This document shows, one piece after another, positions 42,079-51,146 of a stretch of DNA of 64,000 nucleotides; the stretch's first letter is position 1, and every line of letters begins with the position of its first letter. The DNA lies in the NCBI GenBank assembly GCA_030710605.1, contig CP092869.1, positions 8,157,854 through 8,221,853 on the forward strand. The letters run 5' to 3'. The position numbers were made by a program, and so were the translations under genes. This DNA is from Cordylochernes scorpioides. Taxonomy: Eukaryota; Arthropoda; Arachnida; Pseudoscorpiones; Chernetidae. The notes under the pieces are model-generated. The model was not told the origin of the DNA. It did no database searches and was given only the letters and a program-made list of their open reading frames with translations.

Positions 42079-42595
42079 TCTATATATATAAAAATGAATG
42101 TTTGTTTGTTTGTTTGTTGGTTTGTATGTCCGGTATACAAATTCGCAGTAGTTCACTAATTCAAACCAAAATTTCGATACATAGGTAAAAAAAATACGGG
42201 GAAGACGATAGGCTATTTTAAAAATATATAAATCAATTATTAAAAAACTATATATTATTAGTCATAAAATGATGATGACGATATTGCTGTATCATGTAAG
42301 ATTATCAGATACAAAATTATATCGGGAAAAATTCCAAAAAGCAGAGACCACGGGTGAAACCAGCTCATTATTTTGTACGCAGGAACGAAATTCTAACAGA
42401 AAAACATTCATTCGAGCAGAAAACAAAAGCCAGATCATCTTTCTATAAAAATATCGCTTCTCAGACACAAAGTTTGGAGCGGGACGTTTCACAAGAGTGA
42501 CATCCACGCCGCCAATTTATAATTGTAACGAATAGTATTTAAATAAAAATATTTAATCGGGTAAAACCCGGGCGTTGCCCGGGTCATTCGGCTAG
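42079..42595 (+). mobile_element. Short non-autonomous Helitron, both ends
   Basis: It starts TC at 42079 (TCTATATATATAAAAATGAA) with repeated GTTT units, and ends with hairpin ACCCGGGC / GTT / GCCCGGGT at 42566-42584, then CTAG at 42592-42595 before T. 517 bp with no coding. The TC...CTRR structure and the absence of duplication fit the superfamily. Confidence 0.78.
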
Positions 42596-42667
42596 TATAT
42601 AAATAAATGAGATAAAATAAGGGTAAATATAAATATATATGGAAATTTTGCCGGGAGGAAATTGATC

Positions 42668-43080
42668 TAAAGAGACAAGGGTCGTCTCTCCCGTCAAAAT
42701 AGACGTCTAAAACCAGACGCCATCTATTGACCGTCGCCGCAACTAGCGGCCTCGGGTCGGTGACAAAGCCACAAAACCAGCTTTGGCAAACATATTTTAG
42801 CCATAGATTTGGCCCAGCCACTTTGCCAGTTAAACACCTCTTTGGCAGATTGTCAAGATTCTATTAGATCCCGTGTGGATCTCATGGAATAAAGTCCGCC
42901 CTAGACTGACGAGGGCCATTAGCCCGAAACCATGGTCTCTAGGTGGACGCTTTTCAGTTTGCCAAAGCTGGTGTTGTGGCTTTGTCACCGACCTGAGGCC
43001 GCTAGTTTCGGCGACGGTCAATAGATGGCGTCTGGTTTTAGACATCTATTTTGACGGGAGAGGCGACCCTTGTCTCTTTA
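42668..43080. mobile_element. Foldback FB-9 with intact-looking hammerhead
   Basis: Arms of about 123 bp: TAAAGAGACAAGGGTCG, TCTCCCGTCAAAATAGA, GACGCCATCTATTGACCGTC, GCCGC-AACTAGCGGCCTCGG and GACAAAGCCACA are repeated in reverse from 42958 to 43080. The 170-bp loop region carries the ribozyme at 42894-42948. A left-arm-only copy is at 17852. Total 413 bp with no coding frame. Confidence 0.9.
42894..42948 (+). ncRNA. Hammerhead ribozyme, best copy
   Basis: Order: GTCC (distal stem I), GC loop, CCTAGA (stem I), CTGACGA at 42906-42912, stem II GGGC 42913-42916 / CATTA / GCCC 42922-42925, GAAA 42926-42929, stem III ACC/GGT with an AT loop (together the palindrome ACCATGGT), GTC at 42935-42937, TCTAGG (six pairs with CCTAGA), T, GGAC (four pairs with GTCC). 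Every invariant core position is present and all three helices form. Predicted cleavage is between 42937 and 42938. The role would be processing of an element transcript into a unit-length or circular RNA; that is inference. Confidence 0.87.
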
Positions 43081-43104
43081 TATATATATATATATTATAT
43101 AGAG

Positions 43105-43310
43105 CAATCCATAAATAAATCTTTAATTAAAAAGGCATATATTGGATCAAAATATCATTTATTTTACCAATAGTTCAGTTGGCTGAACGCCAACCTTTAT
43201 CAAGGTGTTATAACATATTTAATGTGTGTCAACAATGTTGTTGTTACTAATGTTGATGACAGACATTAAATGATATAAATGATATTTTGATCCAATATAT
43301 GCCTTTTTAA
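43105..43310. mobile_element. Foldback FB-3, complete
   Basis: AAAAAGGCATATATTGGATC and AAAATATCATTTATT are inverted at AATGATATTTTGATCCAATATATGCC. The centre has GTTGGCTGAACGCCAACC and TTTATCAAGG. Confidence 0.82.
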
Positions 43311-43333
43311 TTAAAATATATATATTTATACAT

Positions 43334-43592
43334 ATATAGGCTACCCTAGTGTACATGGCATCTACCCGGTAAACGGAACACTGTGGGTTCGATTCCCATC
43401 CCTGAACACTTTTATTTTTCCATTCATCATTACTCTTCACAATTCATTCTTTCATATTTCATCCCTTAGGATAGAAATAATCGTTATTTCTTCTTAAAAT
43501 AAATTACGATTTTTCGTTTAAAATAAACATTTGCAGTAAAATTGTCAAACGTCGTTTTACAATCATTAGCCGCATTATATTGTGTTATAGGA
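43334..43592 (+). mobile_element. SINE-B, plus strand
   Basis: tRNA-like head (TAGTGTACATGGCATCTACC to GGTTCGATTCCCATCCCTG), then the TTTTATTTTTCC body, the AAATAATCGTTATTTC arm and the GCCGCATTATATTGT terminus. Best compared with 46403. Confidence 0.85.
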
Positions 43593-43649
43593 TATATATA
43601 TATATAGATAGATAAATATAAAAAATGATAAATATACAATAATAATATA

Positions 43650-44000
43650 TAATATTGCCACGTGGAAAATTAGGGAAGTCCAACTTCGGGATGCCACAGC
43701 AATTTATTTCAGGGAAGAACAAACTATGAATGATAAACAAAAGATAAGCAAAAGAGGGAAGTGTACAGAATATAGTAAAATATAAACATAAAATAAAATA
43801 CTCTGCTAATAGAATAATAAATACTTTGTTACAATATATACAAGATCTTCATTGCTGGCACCCACCGCGGAAAAGACTCCGCCACCGATGGACTGCGAGA
43901 GTTCACAGAGTGGGCAGGTCGATGTGATGGCTGGTGTTACCCACCTAAAGACCAAGATGGTACTTGTAGATGGTAGCCTTCAGCCTGAGAGATATTTATT
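43650..44000 (+). repeat. Interspersed repeat H, copy 2 (longer)
   Basis: It shares AAAATTAGGGAAG, ACAGCAATTTATTTCAGGG and GATAAACAAAAGATAAG with 30480-30655 (reverse). It continues into a GC-richer part (CACCCACCGCGGAAAAGACT). Possibly an LTR; no ends proven. Confidence 0.6.
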
Positions 44001-44122
44001 AACTTTTTTTTTATCAATTTAACCTACGCAAATTATAATGATACATCGTAAAGATAGAGGCTGTCTGGCCGGAATTCATAGTTCTTCAAATTAAAGATAC
44101 TTCGGCCAGTAAATCTTTTGTC

Positions 44123-44165
44123 TCGGCGTTTCGACAAAAATCTTTTGTCCTTGTCAGGAGTGAAC
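44123..44165 (-). ncRNA. Hammerhead-like motif, left arm of FB-4
   Basis: The minus strand reads CTGACAA (G8 to A, a CpG-type change), perfect 7-bp stem II GACAAAA / GAT / TTTTGTC, GAAA, then ACGCC in place of ACGTC. It complements the right arm, which keeps CTGACGA and ACGTC but has AAAA. Confidence 0.58.
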
Positions 44166-44177
44166 AAAAAAAAAACT

Positions 44178-44220
44178 GTCCTGACGAGGACAAAAGATTC
44201 TTGTCAAAACGTCGAGAAAA
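44178..44220 (+). ncRNA. Hammerhead-like motif, right arm of FB-4
   Basis: CTGACGA intact, stem II GACAA...TTGTC, AAAA for GAAA, palindromic ACGT with GUC, then GAG. One core change (G12). Confidence 0.58.
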
Positions 44221-44330
44221 TAAAAAAGATTTACTGGCCGAAGTATCTTTAATTTGAAGACCTATAATGATATATTTATTGAATATTCAAATTTAACCTT
44301 TTATACAATATAATATTATATTACATCGAT

Positions 44331-44349
44331 TTCTCTCTCTCTCTCTCTA
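44331..44349. repeat. TC microsatellite
   Basis: A (TC)n run of about 18 bp. Confidence 0.8.
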
Positions 44350-44415
44350 CTTTGCATATTGAACCGCAGACGAACATTATTGGATGATAATTAAATGAGC
44401 TGCAGTATATATATA

Positions 44416-44775
44416 ACTTATCTTTCTTCTTCTTCTTTCTTATCTCCAATCAATCATATTAGGGTATCAAGTTGTGACCCTTGATGGTGTCTGTTTGACA
44501 ACCATCATGACTGGGTGAATATAATGCGTCTGCCTTTGTCATTAAGACTGGGAGCACTACTCAGTGGCAGGCTGACTTAGCTCCAAAAGAAATGGCCGCC
44601 TCTGGCATGAGGAACAGACGCCATGTACAGCCGCTCCTAACATGGAGTACAAATGCTGCTCATCTTGTATCCCTGTAGCTCTTACAGGCCAGCTGAGCCC
44701 AGGTTTTTTAGTGAGCTTGTTACTGCTCCCCCTCCTCCTTTTTCATCCGGTATTGGGACCGGCAAAGACGAAGTT
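44416..44775 (+). mobile_element. SINE-C, full length with 12-bp target duplication
   Basis: CTTTCTTCTTCTTCTTTC to GGGACCGGCAAAGACGAAGT, flanked by TATATAACTTAT to the left and TATATAACTTAT to the right. A short deletion removes GGGTACTATCAGCC. Confidence 0.92.
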
Positions 44776-44925
44776 TATATAACTTATAATGTTGTTGATG
44801 ATAATGTTTATACGATTGTTAAAAAAGATAAAGCGTGAGTCGATGTGGTGTTTGTGTTATGTCCAATGGAAATGGAGAGTGCCATTGTCCCGTTAGTCAG
44901 CCACATTTCAGAGTTCCCTATAGGA

Positions 44926-45000
44926 CAGAGGTCAGCAAACTTTGAGCCACATGCGGCTCTTTGGATGTGAAGCTCTTTACATAGTTCCATACGTAAATAT
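44926..45000 (+). mobile_element. hAT-like transposon terminus (left end only)
   Basis: CAGAGGTCAGCAAACTTTGA and GCCACATGCGGCTCTTT resemble the ends of non-autonomous hAT elements known from many animals. A GTGGCTCTTTAAAAACC at about 45500 may be internal. No right terminus or 8-bp duplication was confirmed. Confidence 0.4.
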
Positions 45001-45024
45001 TATTTATGCGAGTACTATTTATTC

Positions 45025-45440
45025 AAGAAAAAGGAATCTTCTTATCTTACAAATGAGAGTTGCTGATGGCTTTTATCTTATCTCAGCTTTTAGTGGGAAG
45101 AATACTTTTTTCGTTTGTTAGTGAACAAATCTCTCCCGTCTTCTCATTGGACGAATGTGGCCATGTCTGTATATAAAAGGGGGGCTATGGTATTGCGAGA
45201 GAAAGTGTGGTAAATTATTTTGTGTAGACGCTTAAAGTGTTCTTCCCGGAATAAATATAAACTTTTCATTGATTTCTAATTATTCCAGAATTGGCCAAAT
45301 ACCTATTCTTGATTAATCAAGAAAAGCTAACCAAGTACGCGTTTCGGGCTGTTGGCCCTCGTCAGTGTAGTGCAAGCTGTACCTCAACGACCAAAAAACT
45401 GGTCATTCAGGCATCTTAATTTATGAACCATATCCCAGTA
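45025..45440. mobile_element. Foldback FB-2, copy 4, with internal promoter-like insert
   Basis: The arm start AAAAAGGAATCTTCTTATCTT, the hammerhead-bearing centre and the tail AACGACCAAAAAACTGGTCA are present. About 160 bp unrelated to other copies (45080-45240) separate the first arm from AATAAATATAAAC, including TATATAAAAGGGGGGC (about 45171), a TATA-like sequence. Confidence 0.65.
45325..45379 (-). ncRNA. Hammerhead motif, core intact, weak stem I
   Basis: The minus strand reads AGCTTGCACTACA, CTGACGA, GGGC / CAACA / GCCC, GAAA, palindromic ACGCGT with GUA, CTTGGTTAGCT. Core bases are all present and GUA is an allowed triplet, but stem I near the cleavage site pairs poorly. Confidence 0.6.
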
Positions 45441-46402
45441 CAATGTTACATTTGTACTATTTGTTCACAGTACTATTTATTGTTGGCAAAGAAAAAATTT
45501 GTGGCTCTTTAAAAACCTTTTTTTATGGACGTTAGCCAGTAACCTGGGAACGTGATTGATGTCGAGTCTATCATAGCAAAGTCTTCAGGATAGTAAGTTT
45601 TAGTAGGAAGGGTTTGTTATCTGTTTCGGAAAATCTTCAATAAATCAATGACATATACTTTTTTCATGATCATTCTTCAACTATAATTATAATTATAACC
45701 ATGGGTGATGGAAAATTTCTAATTGGAATTTTTAGTTCAGCATGAAAAGTTACACTAGAAACACCATCAGGTTCTCTTGGGCAAAAATGTTGTTGACCAG
45801 TTTTTTATTCACAAATACTTTGAAATTTTATATAAATTGGAATTTTTTCTCTTCCGACTCAAAAGTTTGCTGATACCTGCTGTAGGCTTTAATGGTTGCC
45901 GTAGCGGCTCGGGGCTCCCGACACCGTACTACAAGGCAGTCTCTTACTTATGCTGCTTCTCCCCACGTAGAGAAGGACTTCTGGGCAGGGCGTGAGTCGA
46001 TAAATCAATAAAAAAGAATGTATAGGAATGGCGACGTCCCCGTTAAATCCTGTCAAACGGCCATAAACCCGCTAGCCGCTAATGCGGTTAGATGTCGTTA
46101 AATCTGCTCCGGGCCACTTTTTTATATCCCAGTTGTCGTTATAGGTTGACGGTATCTGTGTCCATTTCTGACTTCTCTTCATTCACTCCGCCATTAATCC
46201 TATCTAGAGCCATCTCCAGGTGTCAAAAACATCTCATTTATTGTGGTGTAAGAAATAGATATATATTTTTTACCAAAGGAAGCTAAAATTTAATTGAAAA
46301 TGTTTGCCAGAGTTGGCTAAAAAGTCTAATATTTGGGCTGAGGTGTGCGGTCTTACATTATAATGATATATGGAATAAAAATTTTAAAAGAAACATATCC
46401 CT
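45441..46402. other. No gene seen; small GC-rich patch
   Basis: 45880-46120 is GC-richer (GGTTGCCGTAGCGGCTCGGG, AACCCGCTAGCCGCTAATGC) and may be a retroelement scrap, but no motif was recognised. The rest is AT-rich. Confidence 0.4.
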
Positions 46403-46660
46403 GGATCCCAGGGTAGCCTAGTGGTTATGACATCTGCCCGGTAAGCGGAACACTGTGGGTTCGATTCTCATCCCTGGTTACTTTTATTTTTCCGTTTATC
46501 ATTACTCGTCACAATTCATTTTTTCATACCTCATCCCTAAATCTAGGAAATAATCGTTATTTCTCCTTGAAGATAAATTTTAATTTTTCATTCAAAAGAA
46601 ACACATGCGGTATAATTTTCAAATGTCGTTTTACAATCACAAGCCGCATTATATTATACT
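46403..46660 (+). mobile_element. SINE-B, clearest tRNA-like head
   Basis: CCAGGGTAGCCTAGTGGTTA (A-box-like), GTAAGCGGAACACTGTGGG, GGTTCGATTCTCATCCCTGG (B-box region), then the body, the AAATAATCGTTATTTC arm and the GCCGCATTATATTA terminus. The acceptor-like ends CCAGGG/CCCTGG pair. Presumably transcribed by polymerase III. Confidence 0.88.
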
Positions 46661-47198
46661 GGTGGCTTGATATTTCACCCCTAATATAAATAGTTCTGCA
46701 AGGCAGTTGGAATCATAAACTTCCTTCCCTCTAACATTCAAATGTCCAGAGGAATTTCTCAATGACTAACAATTTTGTTTTCCCATTCAGACACAACTAC
46801 GCCATTTTCAAACAATGCTAAATGACAACAAAGACAATGGCTTCACAAAAAACTAAATTGTCGTTATCATAAGATAATTTGAAACATAAATTATATACAT
46901 AAATGTCTTTAAAATATACTTCTATTGTTATATCTTTATTTTTTACGATCCTTTTTATAGAGAGTTTCTCAATTTTTGAAATCCTTGGAACCTACAACAA
47001 CAAGATTTCAGGATTCGAACGTCTGTTTTGAAAGGTAATCGACAATTTTTTATTCTATGCGGTATAATGAATGAAGGCTTTTCTATCCAAGTCGATAAAC
47101 GAGTGGTTAAAACCCTCGATTCCCGACAGCCATGGACCAGGATTGAATCCCGTATTGGACACTTTGGTTTAATATGTGGATAACCTTCACATATAATA
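46661..47198. other. No gene seen
   Basis: AT-rich. A poor relative of the SINE-A head may lie near 47095-47165 (GAGTGGTTAAAACCCTCGAT, CCCGTATTGGACAC). Confidence 0.45.
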
Positions 47199-47536
47199 CA
47201 ATATAATGTGGCTTATGATTGTAGAACGACATTTGAAAATATCCCGCATGTGTTTCTTTTGAACGAAAAATCGAAATTTATTTTAAGGAGAAATAACGAT
47301 TATTTCTAACCTTAGAGATGAAGTATGAAAGGTTTAATGTTGATGAGTAATGATAAACGGAAAAATACCCATCCCTGGACACTTTATTTTTCCGTTTATC
47401 ATTACTCTTCACTATTCATCCTTTCATACTTCATCACTAAGGTTAGAAATAATCGTTATTTCTCCTTAAAATAAATTTCGATTTTTCGTTCAAAAGAAAC
47501 ACATGCGGGATAATTTTCAAATGTCGTTCTACAATA
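47199..47536. mobile_element. Foldback of SINE-B type, about 150-bp arms
   Basis: ATTGTAGAACGACATTTGAA, CGCATGTGTTTCTTTTGAAC, AAGGAGAAATAACGATTATT, AACCTTAGAGATGAAGTATG and GAGTAATGATAAACGGAAAA all recur in reverse. The centre is only TACCCATCCCTGGACACTT, the last bases of the SINE-B tRNA part. The structure shows that the SINE and the foldback share the same arm. Confidence 0.92.
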
Positions 47537-47572
47537 TTCACATATATTATTCATTTTTGTAAATATCAATCA

Positions 47573-47900
47573 CATTTGGATGAGGTAAGCGAAGACTAAA
47601 ACGCGGCTGATTCCACACTCGTCTTTTCAATGATACGCTAACCGATGCACTGTAGATTCTGTGGCCACTGGACATGTGTCGGACCTGGAGGCTGTTGTTG
47701 GGTTCTACGCTGCCTGGAGTATAGAAACTCCATCTATGCTTTCTTCCTGTGGTGAATCTGTATAAGACCGGTGATCTTAATAAAACTGTATGTGTGTATT
47801 CTGTTATAACGTCAGACCTGGAGGCTATTGTTGAGTTCTGTAATGTCTGAAGTATAGGAGCTACATCTATGCTCCCTTCCTTTGGTGAATCTGTAACAAT
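47573..47900 (+). repeat. Interspersed repeat E, copy 3 with partial duplication
   Basis: GGATGAGGTAAGCGAAGACT to GATCTTAATAAAACTGTATG, then a second partial copy from about 47808 (GTCAGACCTGGAGGCTATTG). Confidence 0.75.
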
Positions 47901-48024
47901 CAGCATCTGATCTTCTACATTTTCTCATTATTCTATTTTCGCATTATAAATAATCTATAATTAATTCTCAATTTGATAAAAAAAAATTACAGCGGTATCC
48001 ACTAATGATTCATGTGCTCTCCCA

Positions 48025-48125
48025 TTATTTTACCATTGCAGTAAGGGCAGTATAAAATTGTTTATTTCAAAAAGAATCATACCCGTCAAAAATAGCTCAA
48101 ATTTATTATCCTTATATTGTTATGA
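48025..48125 (-). repeat. Interspersed repeat F, partial
   Basis: CCATTGCAGTAAGGGCAGTA and AAAAAGAATCATACCCGTC match the start of the family in reverse. Confidence 0.65.
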
Positions 48126-48336
48126 AATATTTCAATCTAAAATATGAATTTCTGATATAATATATACCAATTTTTTATAAGACAGGTTTTGTCAGTGAAG
48201 CTGTATTTGTGTTTGTAAATATCATAAGCTAGGTTGCTCTTTTTGAGCGATACCTAGTAAAGTTATTTCGGAAGGTAAAAAGGTCTAGCTAGGTATAGAT
48301 AATTTAAAACATATTTATTGACTCATAGTGGCAATA

Positions 48337-48740
48337 TACAGGGTGATCCAAAAGTCCCGCACTATTTTAAAAATTAATAACTCCGCGAATATTTGCGCTA
48401 GAGCAATGCGGTAAACACCATTGTGTTCAGGATGCAATGGGATTTTTTATGGCAAATAATTAAAAATTCGAAATTGATTTTAGTTACAATTTTATTCGCC
48501 AGATGGCGCTCTACCAGAATCAGATATTCAGCGGCCAAATTGTTTGATAAATTGAAAAATATAACTGATCGACACGTATTTTTCCTTTTTGAATACCAGG
48601 AAAGAACCCTAATAATATCAAATAACAAATTAATAAAACACCACTTCGCCAAAAGTATGAAGAATTGGTTAACGATTTTCAAATACAATCAGAGATATGT
48701 AAAATAGGTAAATGCAAATTAAACATGTAGCAAAAAGAAA
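48337..48740 (+). mobile_element. DNA-transposon end fragment, copy 2
   Basis: Begins TACAGGGTGATCCAAAAGTC and matches 60590-60996 (reversed) and 22413-23150. It includes a 94-codon frame also open in the 60.6-kb copy. No transposase motif, so I read it as the shared non-coding end. Confidence 0.8.
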
Positions 48741-48886
48741 ATTGATATTTTAGATACGGTTTGTTTCCGAAGATAATAAATTTCTAATATTTTTAATTCA
48801 ACTCTCACTCAGCATCGATTATATTTATTTTAATTCATTTGAAAAATATGTATCTATCTCTGATAATTTATTTTACTCTGGAATGC

Positions 48887-49685
48887 CGTTGTTGTTGTCG
48901 TGTCCAATAAAGAGCCTCAGATATATCCATGCATCTCCATCACAGCAGCAGCAATGTCCACTATCTTGGGTGTGTAAAGCTGCTGCTCAGGGTCTATGTC
49001 AAATTTCAGCAAGGCTGCGGCCATTGCTGGCTATGAGAATATGTGGGTAGGTGTAAGTTCCACACCAGGACAATTGTTGCATGCCCTATAGGTTCTTGTG
49101 CCATCTGGATGTATTGTCATTCCTTTATAGTGTTTTGTTCTAAGTCTTGTTATAGTTTTTGTCATTTTTCTCTCAGAGTTTATTTCGCATTTTGATCTTT
49201 TCTTTTTTTTTATTTAATTATCTTGTATTTTGACAAAGAATCAGCGTCAAATAATGACATTTGTTCTTTCCTTTGGCTCAACTTTCTGGCTTCCTTTGCC
49301 AATTCAAATGCCATTTCATTACCCCCGATCCCAGCATGGGCAGGGATTCAATGTAGAATGCAGTTATTCACCAATGGTTCGAGTTGGGTAAGTAACGAGT
49401 GCATTTTCTGTGTGATTTTAGTATTGCCCTTCTGAATTGCTTCTAGAGCGGATATGGAGTCGCTGTATATTAAAATTCCTTCTGCTTGATGCAGGGATGG
49501 TTAGTTAAGGCATACATCAAGGGCTTTCTAGATAGCTGTCAGTTCACAAGTGAAGTTTGACGAAATCTGTCCTGCTCCTTCTTTGATTTTGATGTTTGTT
49601 CCATCTTGCAGTATTATGTTAATTCCGGCCCCTCCATTACTCAGGGTAAGGTCTGAAGATCCATCTGTATATGCTGTTAAAGGGC
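48887..49685 (-). pseudogene. LINE RNase H and C-terminus (source-like copy of the tail arrays)
   Basis: Reading the minus strand: RNase H with YTDGSSDLTLSNGGAG, SNFTCELTAI, YSDSISALEAIQ and IPAHAGIGGNEMAFELAK, then a C-terminal CNNCPGVELTPTHIFSC zinc-type motif and EQQLYTPKIVDIAAAVMEMH. It ends in GGACACGACAACAACAAC. Several stops and shifts break the frame. The order RNase H plus CCHC tail fits Jockey/I-type LINEs. The last 118 bp are the unit of the arrays at 10384 and 22689. Upstream RT is missing: at 49690 it meets a plus-strand LINE head to head. Confidence 0.82.
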
Positions 49686-49689
49686 GTGG

Positions 49690-50723
49690 CCTAGAATTTT
49701 TAATCAAGAATTTGTACTATGAGGACATAGCCGTTAATATTACAAACACATTAGACCTCGAAGCCCAAGGTATCAAAGTCTACCTCAATCAGAACAAAGC
49801 CATCAACATATACAATATGTATCACCCTCCAAACAATACATTTATTGACGATGGAACAATGGCTCAATTTCTTACAGACAATACTATTATTGTAGGTGAC
49901 CTTAATGCCAAACATAAAATATGGGGATGTTCTACGCCAAACCCAAGAGGCAAAATACTATCAAATATATTTGACGACAATGCCTTCATGTGCTTAAATG
50001 ATGGGAATCCTACCCATCATTCCTACAAGCTATAATACTGCACAAGCCCTTGATATAAGTTTTTACTATCCTGACATTTTCCACAAATGCAAATAGCAAA
50101 TATTAAAAAGTTTTGGAAGTGATCATTTGCCTAATTTGATAAAAATTAGCACGAAGACCAAAACTAGCTCAATTAAGAAAAATTCTGGAACTTCAAAAAG
50201 GCTAATATGATATCTTTCGAAAACACCATTATTAAAGCAGCCAAAGTTTCAATACCAAGAGGTAATATTAAGAAATGGATTCCAAATTATACGCACCAGG
50301 CAAAAAATATTCAAACACTTATAACTAAAAGAAATGAACTACAAAAAGTGCACCCAAAACCAAACAAATTGTAGAACTGAACTGAACATTGTGATTGCAA
50401 AAATAAAAAGATTATACGTAAATGTGAAAAGGAAAAAATGGAAACAAACTTGTGAAAACCTGAACCCAAGAAACCCAAATACAAAACTTTGGCATTTGGC
50501 AAAACAAATTGACAGAGGCCAGCCACAAACTGAAAACACAAATATGATAAAGAATACAGATGGTACACCAGCAACTAATGACAAAATTGCTGCCAATCTT
50601 TTAGGTAATTCATATCAAATAAGTAGTAAAATCAAGGTTGAAAAAAGGCCCGAAAGATTATTCATGACTGTAAAATGTCACCAGCACTCATAATATTTTC
50701 CATGAAAAAAATCAATATGAAAA
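49690..50723 (+). pseudogene. LINE-1 of cluster: endonuclease and linker
   Basis: Endonuclease part with INIYNMYHPPN, IIVGDLNAKHKIWG (the catalytic GDxNAKH-type box) and a stop after PTHHSYKL; then a lysine/asparagine-rich linker (KRNELQKVHPKPN, KLWHLAKQIDRGQPQ). It belongs with the RT at 51160-51985 and the RNase H at 52874-54150, all in plus orientation, making a broken 4.5-kb Jockey-like element. AT-rich, like the genome. Several frameshifts. Confidence 0.8.
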
Positions 50724-51146
50724 TGGCTACTTTTCCGCGAGGATATCACGGGAATTTGGAGCAGCGACCCTTTAAATTGCTACTTCTGCAATGTTGACAT
50801 CCAAGACAATTTGGTCCACTACCTATTCCATTGCCCATTCCTACATGAAAAGAGACAGGAAATTCGCGAAATTTCGGGGCCAACTCACTACAATGAACAA
50901 CATGTATATAAAATCTTCACTACTCTCCTGCTGGATAAAACATTTGTTTATAATTTTTTTAAATATTACAAGGCGATTGATAAAATGAGAGAAGAAGTGC
51001 TCAACTCCACAGACAACGGCTGATTGCTCCCCCTCCCCTCTAAATTGCTTTTCCTCCTCACTCATGTACATATATAACTTTTTAGGGGAATCCCCTTGTA
51101 AGACAATAGTGTCTTAATAAAGGTTTTTGTTGTTGTTGTTGTTGTT
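50724..51146 (+). mobile_element. 5'-truncated LINE inserted in LINE-1, 35-bp target duplication
   Basis: About 423 bp holding the last roughly 85 residues of a LINE ORF2 (CYFCNVDIQDNLVHYLFHC zinc-type motif, then KTFVYNFFKYY and a stop), a short 3' UTR with GTCTTAATAAAGG and a (TTG)n tail. The 35 bp beginning TCATAATATTTTCCATG occur immediately before (about 50689-50723) and after (51147-51181) it. Confidence 0.93.

Larger units (their letters stand above)
44036..44280. mobile_element. Foldback FB-4, copy 2, hammerhead in both arms
   Basis: CTTCAAATTAAAGATACTTC and GGCCAGTAAATCTTTT are inverted at AAAAGATTTACTGGCCGAAG and TATCTTTAATTTGAAG. Each arm carries a hammerhead-type core (44123-44165 minus and 44178-44220 plus). 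Confidence 0.88.

Noticed and set aside
24240..43205. FB-3 centres (CTTGATAAAGGTTGGC, GCCAACC, GAAA) as hammerheads
   Set aside because: The stem and GAAA are good, but CUGANGA is missing in all copies and no GUH triplet is correctly placed. Listed only as hammerhead-like in foldback entries.
44926..45520. A complete hAT element
   Set aside because: Only the left terminus is convincing; no inverted right end or 8-bp duplication was found.
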